The translations under genes and the position numbers were made by a program. This document shows, piece after piece, positions 21,201-31,084 of a DNA stretch of 64,000 nucleotides. Origin of the DNA: Diphasiastrum complanatum (Eukaryota > Streptophyta > Lycopodiopsida > Lycopodiales > Lycopodiaceae); assembly GCA_029204225.1 (NCBI GenBank), contig CM055097.1, positions 66,592,941 to 66,656,940 of the forward strand, given 5' to 3'. Below the pieces are notes generated by a model. It saw only the letters and a program-made list of their open reading frames with translations, made no database searches and was not told the origin of the DNA. Within the stretch, counting starts at the first letter, position 1. Every line of letters starts with the position of its first letter.

Positions 21201-24200
21201 AGGTGACTACCTCTCCGAGCAGATTGCTATGAAAATACGAATAGATTTCTTAAATGATCTTCTAATCATGCAGGTAATCCTTCTTTTAACCGATCAAGTA
21301 TAACTAGAATCTGAACTATGATTCGTCAATCATAATGCATCGGATTTTTGTCCTATACTCAATAAAAGAACGTGATACCCTCACATAGGCAACAACCAAT
21401 GATAAGAAGAACTTTTAAACTTAGAGTCATCTCTAGTTTAGCAAATACGGCCGACCAAAAGCGACCAGTGAACTCCGAATCGCAAATGTTCATAATGTCA
21501 CTTTGGTACCGTAAAGCCTAAACAGACACTCTATAACTACTTGGTTTATACCCGAATAAACATAGTCGATTTGGTAAGGTGATCAATCGTACCAAAATTC
21601 CACTAACTTGTTTATTCATCCGGGGTATGAATACTATCTTCTCCTATGGATTAGGTATCTCCTAGAATCCGAGCTATGATTTACCAATTCCAACTCTCCA
21701 TATTCCCAAGACTATACCAATCATAAGAGTGCATTACATTTCTTAAAAGACACATGAGTTGTTCCTGAAAATCCTTTCCATTTAAAAAGTTCCAGACTTT
21801 TTGAACTCACACATGGTGTTTATATAGGAATTGTAAACAAAAAATGTCCTTACTTTAGACATGGCACAAATTGTCATTCCAGAGTAAGGTCCCAATCTAG
21901 AATACGTCTAGATCTTTCTCTTAAGTTCTAATCTAGAATAACTTCAGATTTACCAGAACCTTATTACATGAAGTTCTAACTTTTGGCTACCCACAACTAT
22001 CCAACTCTCCTGAGTCTTCCGGGATAGCATTCCATCAATTCCAAACGGGAAAAGATAAAGCCCAAAAGTTCTCGTGTATTCTATGCACACACATCTGTAA
22101 ATGAAAGCCAAATGACTCATAGACGTTGTGATTTATAAGCAATACATCTTAACAACAATATCCATAAGTAAGATTATATTGTTGATTTTCCACAACTAAC
22201 TCAGAAGTAACGCTTTTGATTCGGTTAGCTGTATCGGATTTAGAAAATATTTAAATGTCTAGGTGTGGTACCAAAACACCACATTTAATCTGATTCTAAA
22301 TCACTTCTAGGTCAATAAGCAATTCTCAATGAGAAATTACTAACCCAGCGAGAATTTGCCTTAAACACAATTCTCAACAATATGCCTATGTACCAACAAC
22401 TAATTTATGCATGAAAATAAACTTAGTTCATGGAATACTTTGTAGATCCACAAGATTAAAAGTTTGTACAAAAGTTTTAATGATCCCACAAAGATTCACT
22501 ACATAGCATATCTCTACAGATAACTCTTGATTAGTACACAACACTTTCATAACCGAGAATCCTATAACTTGGTTATCTTCTAAGAGAGAAATATTTCTCA
22601 AAGAGTGCTATTTCACATCCTACACTAAAATCAAGTTGACTGCTTCCAATAAGGAACAGGTTTCAACAAACCTCCATCTTGCAATAGAATTCCAAGTCCT
22701 GACACAAATCAATCGGACTTGTTATCTGCCACTTTTGTGCCGCAAGAGTACTTTTTAAATTTCCCCCCTTTAAATCTTCAAACCAGATATCAACTATAAT
22801 CCATAAAGGATTTCTGTAATATCTAAATATCCTATCGTTTCTGATTCATAAAATAAGTCCATCATCGATATAACAGATTCCTCCTTGAATCTTTAACCGA
22901 TGTTTCTCCTTGATAATTTTCTTTTCTTCCTAGTTCTCTCTCTTTTTAACAGGAAATGCCACAAGTTTCCAAGGAGTGCAGATCATTCGCGATTTGCTCA
23001 GGAGAAGTTTCAAAGAAAAGATACGAGAAAATCTTGAAAGCCAAAGAAATGTTGCATCATTGTTAGCAAATGCCAATGATGTCCCAACACAGTGACTAAA
23101 CCAAAAATCTTCTTTGTTACCAAGCTTGAGAATTAACCCGTAAATCAAAAAAGGATTTTTTGAAGATTCAAGTAGAGAAAACAATTTTAGAAAATTGTTT
23201 CATTAACCATTTCTGTGACATCATCTATGGTCAACGGGTAATCAAAATTACCTTCCAAGAAATCACAAAAAATCGGGTAATATATTGGGTTAAGAAATTC
23301 ACCAATATATCCTTTAAAAAGAAATAGCTTGTCGAGTTTCCGGTTTTGTAAATTTGAGATATCCAAAAAAGGGGTCATGACCATTATCTCAAATTTTCAA
23401 CAAAACACCTGTTTTATGATCGATAGTATTTGGCATCACTAAGACTTACGACCATACTATGGTCAACTGATCCAATTACTTTCAGATTTTCATTTTGGAA
23501 CTGCCTGCGTCCCATACCACAGGTTCTTTCTCCACAAAGACCCTCCACTTTCTAATCAAAGTGTCAGAAAAATAATAACAAATGCCAACTTCATAAAACA
23601 ACTACAATTCATACATTCTTTCACCCCTCTTCACAATCTTTACGGTCACAAAAGGGATCAAAGTATTTATGCCTTGAGTGACAGATTTAGAAATGGGAAA
23701 GAATGAACCGACTTTTTCTTGTTCTAAACAACAAACAATGTTGGTATGCCATAGCTTCAATCGCATTAAGAAAACAACTTTTGTTTTTCAGTTTCATTTA
23801 AGTCTTCCATCTTAGGCTTCTGGGCCATTTTTGGCCGTGTCCGTTTCTGAAAAAACGACACCTTGGTCAAAAAATCCAAGAATTTTTGGACATAAGTGTC
23901 CAATTCTTGGGTGCCCGGTGTAGTTAATAAAGCAAATATACATTTCGTCCCTAGGAATTCAGCCCAATCACGGTTTTATGAGTTGCATCCCCTACCACTG
24001 GGAGGCCTTACCCAAAGCAAAAACAAGAATCGACGAAATCCGCTTACGTTGTCTGGGACGTTGCGCAAGCTAAAATAGCTTGACCAACAATTTATGTAGT
24101 CATCAACAACTTCGGGGATTTTAAGCGCAAGAAAATTTTTTCGGTTGTTAGCCCAAGTTGTTAGAATTTTATGGGTTACAATGGATTAAGAAGACAATGC

Positions 24201-24431
24201 ACTTGGTTGATTCCCATTTTATTGCTTTAAGATCCCTAGGGGGTCATCACTATGTGGTGATGCCGGGCTAATTTGTATGTCACCGCCCCTTCCTATCGGA
24301 ACAACATCCCTATCCATTTGCAAGAGAAAACTGAAAATTTTTATAAATTTACGTTCAATTTATATTCATCACCGGTATAATATTCATAATGTAGCGTTGT
24401 CTCGAAACCTAGTTTAGAAAAACTTGGTTTT
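21201..24431 (-). other. Gypsy H interior, eroded, no domain placed
   Basis: By position this should contain gag, protease, RT and RNase H of gypsy H. I could not identify DSG, YLDD-type or zinc-knuckle motifs by eye. Short frames only. Confidence 0.4.
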
Positions 24432-24706
24432 AATAGGTATACTTATACCCTCCAAGGCTCATGCTCCACTAGCAGTGCACTGTGACACCTCACTGGACAC
24501 CTCATTGGCCACGTTATATAGTTTTTCAATGACTCACTGATAGACCCATACAAATCCACCATCAAGTGTTTAGACCTACAACCATTATTTATAACCATGT
24601 ACACATAAGGGTCCCAATTCCGTTATAGTCACAATTAACTTACGGGTTGTCGGTCTACCAGTCCCTAGCGTGGACACGCTGTCCAAGACTAGTCATGGGC
24701 ATGACA
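24432..24706 (-). repeat. 5' LTR of gypsy H, truncated
   Basis: It matches 20225-20509 of the 3' LTR. It keeps the TGTCATGCC terminus beside the TTGAC duplication but lacks the other 230 bp or so and the primer-binding site. Confidence 0.8.
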
Positions 24707-25112
24707 TTGACGGCACCAAAGAGATGCTAGCCAGCATAGGCAAGGAACTTCGAGAGTGGAAAGAGAAGAACGACAAATCATTAGATGACATCTCCTTTTC
24801 CATCGAAGACAACATCACCGTCGACCTCGTGACAATCTCTAATGCTAGAGAGATGTGGGATACACTCATCAGCAGATTTCAGACCAAGTCACACAATCAA
24901 TTCATGCATCTAGAAGATCAGTTTACCTAACTGAGATGGGATGCCAAAGATCTTACCAGCTTCATTAGGAAGCTGAAGCACCTGTTCTTGTCGCTACATA
25001 ATCCTAGAACAAAGCATGCAGTCTCACAAGAGAAGCAACTTAGCTATCTGCGACGTTCCCTACCAAGATCATTCTAGACAATCCGGACGCTGCTAGCTAA
25101 AGATACGACAAT

Positions 25113-25245
25113 GTCTACTTGAGAACATCCTTATGAATGGAATCCTATGCTATTTGGCACGTGTGACAAGCCACATCATGACCATCTAACTATTTACAAG
25201 TCATATGACCAAAACTAGTCAAGCTAGAATTGTGAATTTTTAACA
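25113..25245 (-). repeat. 3' LTR of copia D, truncated
   Basis: These 133 bp match 29515-29650, the start of the complete D LTR. The element-proximal edge is exact: GTGAGGAGGAG polypurine tract, then TGTTAAAAATTC. The distal part has been lost, so the LTR abuts copia I gag directly. Confidence 0.88.
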
Positions 25246-25259
25246 CTCCTCCTCACTAT

Positions 25260-26144
25260 CTAGCTTGGTTCAATCATTGCTTTACTAATCACTCCAAGTG
25301 ATGATCTAAACTTCATAAAAGGTGTCTTTTGAAGTGGTTTAGTAAGTAGATCAGCTACACATTCATTGCTTGCAACATGCTCCAAAGCAATCTCCTTGGC
25401 TTGCACCATTTCTCTCACAAAGTGATGGCATATCTCAATGTGCTTAGATCTTGCATGGAAGATTGGATTAGATGCAAGGTGTTGGGCTGATATATTGTCA
25501 TTGTAGATGATTGGTGCCTCCTCTGAATCCATGATCTTTAGCTCCACCAATAATCTCTTGATCCAAAGTACCTCCTTTGTAGTGGTTGTCAAAGCTTTGT
25601 ACTCGGCCTCGGTTGAAGATAGAGATATAGTTTCTTGCTTTTTTGAAAGCCATGAAACCACACCTTCTCCTATGAAAGTTGGATAGGTACTTGTTGATTT
25701 CCTATCCCTCTTGTCCCCTGCAAAATCTGAATCACTAAATGCATGAAGGTTAATCACATCTCCTCTATATAGAATCCCAAAATCCAATGTACCCGAGATG
25801 TATCTTAGAATCCTCTTAGCCTTTTTCCAATGGATATTCAATGGCTTTTGCATGGATTGGCTCAACCTACATACACTAAAGCTAAGATCTGGTCTAGTTA
25901 TAGTGATCCACATTAAGGAGCCTATAAGTTGCCTAAACAAAGTGATGTCCATGAAGGATCTTTCATCATCTTCATTCGGCACTTTTACATCTTGCTCCAT
26001 TGGTGTGTCAACACTTTTGCATACTTCCATCTTAAACTTCTTCAAAAGAATATGAGCATAGTTTACTTGACTTATAAAGATAAAATCAGACCCTCTAAGT
26101 ACTTCTATGCCTAAGATGAAGTGAAGACACCCTAGATCTACCAT
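25260..26144 (-). pseudogene. Copia D RT C-terminus and RNase H
   Basis: A 294-codon open frame: MVDLGCLHFILGIEV, HILLKKFKMEVCKSVDTPM, RQLIGSLMWITITRPDLSFSV, RILRYISGTLDFGILY, AFSDSDFAGDKRDRKSTS (RNase H first Asp), LSSTEAEYKALT (Glu), IYNDNISAQHLASNPIFHARSKHIEI (Asp), VADLLTKPL. The RNase H active-site residues are all present. It ends 15 bp upstream of the LTR. Confidence 0.87.
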
Positions 26145-26765
26145 CTTGAACTCTAAGGATAGATCTATCTTGATTTTTTCAATACCATCAACACTATTTT
26201 CACTAATGATGATGTCATCTACATAAATGAGTAAAAGTACAATACCAACATCATCAAACTTAATGTAAAGAGTGGGATCATATTCACTTTGAACAAAAGA
26301 AAGTGAAATAAGATAGCAATGTAGTCTTGAATTTCAAGATCTCGAGGCTTGCTTCAAGCCATAGATGCTTCTTTGGAGATGGCATACTTTGTTCTCCATT
26401 CCATGCTTGATGAACCCTTGTGGCTGCTCCATATAGATATCCTCTTCCAAAAAACCATTCAAGAAAGCATTAGAGACATCCATTTGACATAGAATCCATC
26501 CAAAATGTGATGCAAGTGCAATGATTAGCCTTATTGTGACCATCTTGGCCACGGGTGCAAAAGTTTTCTCATAGTCTATCCCTCTCTCTTGAGCATAACC
26601 TTTTGCAACTAATCTTGCTTTATGTTTGTTAACACTCCCATTTGCATTCAACTTAAGCTTGAAGACCCACTTGTATCCTATTACATTCCTTTGAGGTCTC
26701 TCAACAAGCAACCAAGTTTCATTCAATCAAGGCATCATACTCATCCAACATAGCTTTATACCATT
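26145..26765 (-). pseudogene. Copia D RT, N-terminal half
   Basis: Begins EWYKAMLDEYDALIE (frame-shifted near 26720), then NETWLLVERPQRNVIGYKW, KARLVAKGYAQERGIDYEKTF, CQMDVSNAFLNGFLEEDIY, QPQGFIKHGMENKVC, RSIYGLKQASRS. After a frame break near 26334 the palm catalytic box LIYVDDIII is readable at about 26205-26230. It lacks only frame continuity. Confidence 0.85.
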
Positions 26766-26767
26766 CT

Positions 26768-28159
26768 TTACTCCTCCTTGATCATAACTTCCATGGAACC
26801 CAAGTTGACATGTCCAAGTCTTTTGTGCCATAAAGTAAAGGTAGATATCTTGCTCTTCTCGGCCAACATGACAACATTAGTATCCACAAATGCATCCAAC
26901 TTATAAAGTTTGCCAAGTCTAGTGCCCTTAGCCACTATCTTACCCTTCTTCTTGATGAAACATTCATTTGAAGCAAAGTCAACATTGAAACCATTGTCTA
27001 CCATTTGGCCAACACTTAGTAGATTCTTTGTTATTGTAGGAATGTACAAAACACCTTCTATGTTGATCTTTTTGGAAGATCCTAAGCAAAGGGGAATGCT
27101 ACCAACTCCTTCAATCTTACAAGCTTTATCATTTGCTGTATAGATAGACTTTATAGGTCCATCATAAGATAAGAGAGAGAAAAACTCCCTTTTACTAGTC
27201 ATGTGTGAACTAGCACCCGAGTCAATCCACCAAGGATCTTCTCCTTTGAAGCTTGTTGAAGAAAATGTGGACATCATGAGAGAGTCCTCATGTGAACTCT
27301 CCTCCTCCTCCTCTTTGCTCATGTTGGCTTGGCTTTGATCTTGCTTCCTCTTGAAGCATTCTGTGGCATAATGCCCCATCTTGCTACAATAGTAGCACTT
27401 CACCTTTGATTTGTCCTTCTTGACTTTGGTGGTTGATGGAGATGCCTTTGAGAGTCCTTCTTGATCCTCAAGATTTGTAGGCTTCTTGAATGTTGATCCT
27501 TTGCCTTTGGACTTGCCTTTGCCTTTGGTGAAGAGAGCTTGGTCATCTCCACCTTGGATGGAAAGCCTATCCATCCTCTCTTGCATTTGGCTCCTTGATT
27601 CCTCGGCCATGAGTGTGCCTTGGAGTTCTTCAAGTATGGGTAGCTTACCCATAATTGCATATCCCTGAACCAAATTGTCAAATTCAAAGCTTAGTCTATT
27701 CAATATGAGTTGAACAAGCTCTTCATCCTTGATAGGATCACCTATGAAGGCTAGCTTTTTGTTCAATTCCTTTACTCTTAGGACAAAAGTATGTGCACTC
27801 TCTCCTTTCTTTTGATAGCTTCTATAGATTTGATTCTTCAAAGCTAACATTCTAGTTTGGTTCTTGGATTCATAGACCTTTTGCAAAGTCTCCCAAGCAT
27901 CTTGAGCCGAAGTGCAATCTCCTACCTCTCTTAAGAGTTCATTTGCAACATTCATTTTTATGCAATGTAGTGCAACATTGCACCTCTTGATGTATTTGGC
28001 TTTTTCTTGAGGATGAATAGGTTCACCCTCCTTACCATTTACAATTTCCATCAGATCTTGCATGATCATGATGGATTCCATTCTAACTTTCCATATGAAA
28101 TAGTTAGTTTTGTTGAGCCTTTCATTAGTATCCAAAAGATATGCATTCATAGATGCCAT
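26768..28159 (-). CDS. Copia D gag-protease polyprotein (truncated before integrase)
   Basis: A 463-residue uninterrupted frame. Residues 1-220 are copia gag (MASMNAYLLDTNERLNKTNY, FIWKVRMESIMIMQDLM, FVLRVKELNKKLAFIG, LVQLILNRLSFEFDNLVQGY). A Lys-rich linker follows, then zinc knuckle CYYCSKMGHYATEC at about 254-267. An acidic stretch (MSKEEEEESS) precedes protease WWIDSGASSHMTSKREFF at about 311-328 and VLYIPTITKNLLSVGQM. It ends in the GAG-pre-integrase motif LWHKRLGHVNLGSMEVMIKEE, cut off where integrase should begin. In trans it could still supply gag and protease. Confidence 0.85.
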   Translation of the reverse strand: MASMNAYLLDTNERLNKTNYFIWKVRMESIMIMQDLMEIVNGKEGEPIHPQEKAKYIKRCNVALHCIKMNVANELLREVGDCTSAQDAWETLQKVYESKNQTRMLALKNQIYRSYQKKGESAHTFVLRVKELNKKLAFIGDPIKDEELVQLILNRLSFEFDNLVQGYAIMGKLPILEELQGTLMAEESRSQMQERMDRLSIQGGDDQALFTKGKGKSKGKGSTFKKPTNLEDQEGLSKASPSTTKVKKDKSKVKCYYCSKMGHYATECFKRKQDQSQANMSKEEEEESSHEDSLMMSTFSSTSFKGEDPWWIDSGASSHMTSKREFFSLLSYDGPIKSIYTANDKACKIEGVGSIPLCLGSSKKINIEGVLYIPTITKNLLSVGQMVDNGFNVDFASNECFIKKKGKIVAKGTRLGKLYKLDAFVDTNVVMLAEKSKISTFTLWHKRLGHVNLGSMEVMIKEE

Positions 28160-28966
28160 CTAGTCTCCTAATCAAGGACTTGACACAAATGAAGGTTACT
28201 TCTATTGATTTGATTGAAGATCTACCTTATCCCACTTCTTAGGGACCTAAAAAGATCAGTAATAGACTTCCTATAAAGATCTAAGAATGATCTCTAACAA
28301 AATCAAATCATAGAATACTAGAAACAATGCACTTGCTTGATTGAAGTAGACAATACTAGTAGAATTGCCCCTCTTTCTATAAAGAATATTAAAGTTTCCA
28401 AATGATCTGATCAAGAGTGAATTTCAGCAACCTAATATACTTCCAAAATCACTTGTAAAATAAATGGAACTTAACGAGGATGCAACACAATCTACTATTC
28501 AATCACAAGCAAAAAATGATCAAAATTGATGAAAAATTGATCTAATTTGGTGCATAAGTCAAGCAATGGTTGGACTGAACCTAAATTACTTTAGGAGGTG
28601 TCCACTACACCTTAGAACAGCCTTGAGGAGTCCCCAAAACTCTTATCTTCCCTCTCCTTGAATGCTAGAAAGCCTCCTCTATAAAATCACCTCCAAAACT
28701 CGCTTAGAAATCAATGCTTGGAGCAAGTAAAACTTGCTATCTTGGTAATGTGAATTGAATTCAACTTTGCATCTGGTTTTAGACACCTAAACACCTGCAA
28801 ATGAAGTCACACAACACCAATCTCCAATGTATTTGACTCACTTTGAGTTCTAGAATCAATACTAGATGCTAAGATCCAATCTACACAAGATTTATATAAA
28901 AAATTGTGACCAAATTGAATGAAAACCAAGGATTTAGCTCTTTTCAGCCTTTAGGCTCTGATACCA
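28160..28966 (-). other. Copia D leader and PBS
   Basis: About 790 bp of non-coding leader separates the PBS TGGTATCAGAGC (28955-28966, minus) from the gag start at 28159. No ORF of note. Confidence 0.7.
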
Positions 28967-29650
28967 TGTAAAAATTACAGCAAATAAGGATCCTAAAACA
29001 CTTGAAATGATGAGGGAAACAATAGATTATGATTTCATAATATTAACACAAGTTGAACCATCAAAATCCATAAAATATCTATGCTTGAACCTCACTAAAT
29101 GGCCCAAATCCTTGAAGAAGGCTTCACACGTGTGAAAGTACGGCCTCCCACAGTCTGAGTACTGTACACCAGACCTACATTCAATCCTATAATCATTAGT
29201 AATCACAAGTACTCAAACAATTATGAACATAGAGAGCAATTGCACCATTATGAGAGAAAAAATCATGAAATTGCTTGATTGATTTTGGTGAGATATCATC
29301 ACCTATATATACATGATCCATCACGGTTTTGGGCAGGTATGAGTAGCCCTAAACCTATCCCTAATGCTAATTTTGGTGGATATTTCATCCCTACCAAGTT
29401 AGGGTTGGAATCTTGGAGATCCCTCAACAATGCAAAAATTACCAAGAATAGCTCCTATTTTTTCTCTATTGTATCTAAGCATAATTTGGACTCATTCCAA
29501 AGGTTCTAACACTTAGGTCTACTTGAGAACATCCTTAAAAAATGGAATCCTATGCTATTTGGCACGTGTGACAAGCCACATCATGACCATCTAACTATTT
29601 ACAAGTCATATGACCAAAACTAGTCAAGCTAGAATTGTGAATTTTTAACA
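28967..29650 (-). repeat. 5' LTR of copia D
   Basis: 684 bp, starting TGTTAAAAATTCAC and ending AATTTTTACA (termini TGTTAAAAATT/AATTTTTACA). A TATA box (TATATATA, about 29309-29318) sits upstream of the palindrome CACACGTGTG at 29125-29134, which therefore lies in the transcribed part. Confidence 0.9.
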
Positions 29651-30250
29651 ATTGGAGCTTATATGTGTTGTCCCTGTACGTCAATGATGAGGGTGTGTGT
29701 AATCCAGTTTGTTTGAAGATGAACTCTACTACACACACACAAAATTGCCAGGAACCATATACATAAAATACTGGAACTCTTTCCAGTACCAAATGCAAAA
29801 GCATACTCGAAGCTGAAAATGGTCGATGCAGAGGAATAAACCTTTTTAGTATCGGTTCGACGTGCCCTTGTAGTTATTAATTGGTTTATTTTCCCAACGT
29901 GCGCGCTGATCCAATATTCAATCAAAAAAATTTGATATCAGTTCGATGCGCGCTTGTTTCCGTTGTAGATTTTATTATTACATCCTACGCGTTGATCCAA
30001 TATCTCATAATGTTCAAATTTGGATTCTGCAGTCCTCCTAGTAGGTTGATTCTGTCAGCTGTGGTTGGTATACCGCATGCAATGCCAAACACTTTTTTAA
30101 TTGGCTTGCATTACAAGATGGACTTCCAAATCTGGAAGAGGTATTCGAGTAATTACTTTTAATTGTGTTTTTGTTTTTTTCATATACAAACTCCTATTAA
30201 CTGATCTTTGATTAATTACATTTAACTGTGTTTATGTTTTTTTTTTCAGT
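29651..30250. other. Unassigned, with an imperfect tandem duplication (29852-30008)
   Basis: Two units of about 75-80 bp (29852-29923 and 29935-30008) share TATCRGTTCGAYG, then GTTGATCCAATAT-like words. An open frame at 29881-30162 (SPPSRLILSAVVGIPHAMPN...) ends near a donor-like GAG|GTATTC, and TTTTTTTTCAG at 30241-30249 is acceptor-like, but joined frames close quickly. No gene called. Confidence 0.4.
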
Positions 30251-30252
30251 TT

Positions 30253-30960
30253 AAATGCCCGAAGGTCTCCCCAATGGAGATAGTGCACTTCAGGCAGGAG
30301 ACCATAAAGCTTGTGATCGAAAATTCATATCCAGTTGCAATGGCCGAGTGTTCTCCACCCAAGCTACTTCCAACTGGAGAAATGGATTTAGAGATCATGG
30401 ATAGTTGATTCTGTTTAAATATTCATCTCACTTGATGTGGATGAGACACATGTACAATTTTTTTCAATAGAAATATACTTACAGTTTTTCTATGGCTGTT
30501 CTTACTTGTTAATTTTCCTCTTATCAATTCAAGTTGTGATTCATTCATCTTCAATTTCTACTGTTTTTTGACATATTTGTTTTTCATTGCCTTGGTCTGC
30601 CTTGCTTTTACCATGGTCATTTTTGGATAAGTTCAAAATGATGATCTGATTGAACCTTTGCCACAACAAATCCAAACATGCGACATTAGTTCACTTAGAT
30701 TTGTTGCACCAAAGCTTTGATCAGATCATCATCTGAACATATCCAAATATGCCAAGACAAGGACAATACAGACCAAGGCAATGAAGACAAAAAATACAAC
30801 CGATATATATGAGACTTCAACAAGGGCAAGCATCAATTGTAGTGATCACTGGAATTCAAGTGACTGAAGATCTCCCCAATGGAGATAGTGTATTTCCTGC
30901 AGGAGACAATGAATCTTGCTATCAAAAACTCAGATTATCCAGTTGCAATTACATTGTGTT
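30253..30960 (+). repeat. Two dispersed copies of a ~110 bp exon-like segment flanking a foldback element
   Basis: 30259-30360 and 30866-30950 share TCTCCCCAATGGAGATAGTG, GCAGGAGAC, and CCAGTTGCAAT. In one frame they read SPMEIVHFRQETIKLVIENSY and SPMEIVYFLQETMNLAIKNSD. Decayed duplicate of an unknown exon. Confidence 0.6.
30584..30784. mobile_element. Foldback/MITE-like element, ~200 bp near-complete hairpin
   Basis: The left arm CATTGCCTTGGTCTG...GATGATCTGAT (30584-30650) is complementary to the right arm (30719-30784), and pairing continues inward through CAACAAATC/GATTTGTTG, leaving a small loop near 30675-30695. Weak pairing extends outward to about 30573 and 30795. It has no coding capacity. 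No clear target duplication was found, so superfamily is unassigned. Confidence 0.7.
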
Positions 30961-31084
30961 TTGCACCATGGAAATGGAGATCATAGAAATGAAAGAGCCT
31001 CATAAAAAAAGTGGTTCATATATTTTCATAAATGATGTATACAAAAAATTGTATTACATAATACAAAATTCCATAGTTCATAAT

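Larger units (their letters stand above)
19995..24706 (-). mobile_element. Gypsy H, degenerate, inserted in copia I
   Basis: The element is 4.7 kb on the minus strand. Its 3' LTR is complete (19995-20509) and is preceded, in element orientation, by a GGGGGGAACAA polypurine tract (20510-20521) and the polyprotein end FEDRT...IRGEQC. The 5' LTR retains only about 275 bp (24432-24706), so its R-U5 part, the PBS and adjoining DNA are lost. Integrase is readable at about 20760-21200. The rest (21.2-24.4 kb) is too eroded to place protease or RT with confidence; the longest frames (23187-23384, 22930-23184) show no recognised motif. Confidence 0.85.
19839..25112 (+). mobile_element. Copia I, gag split by gypsy H
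   Basis: Gag begins at 19866 and runs to 19994, where its peptide ends ...CPWVD. The homologous peptide in C continues as WPWVDDTKEM. The expected continuation, GTKEMLASIGKEL, appears at 24708, beyond 4.7 kb of gypsy DNA flanked by TTGAC on both sides. The distal gag (24707-25112: REWKEKNDKSL, AREMWDTLISRFQTKS, DAKDLTSFIRKLKHLFLSLH, LAKDTTMST) then stops where the truncated LTR of copia D begins. Stops at about 24929 and 25076 show it is inactive. Confidence 0.87.
25113..29650 (-). mobile_element. Copia element D, integrase-less
   Basis: From 29650 leftwards: 5' LTR, PBS (28955-28966), leader, gag-protease ORF of 463 codons, GAG-pre-integrase, then directly RT (26145-26760), RNase H (25260-25950), polypurine tract and truncated 3' LTR. 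The whole integrase core, about 1.2 kb, is missing at a junction near 26768. Frame damage is otherwise light, and the long gag-protease frame is intact, suggesting a fairly young copy. Confidence 0.92.

Noticed and set aside
25798-26114. Plus-strand frames across copia D
   Set aside because: Shadows of the minus-strand RT/RNase H frame.
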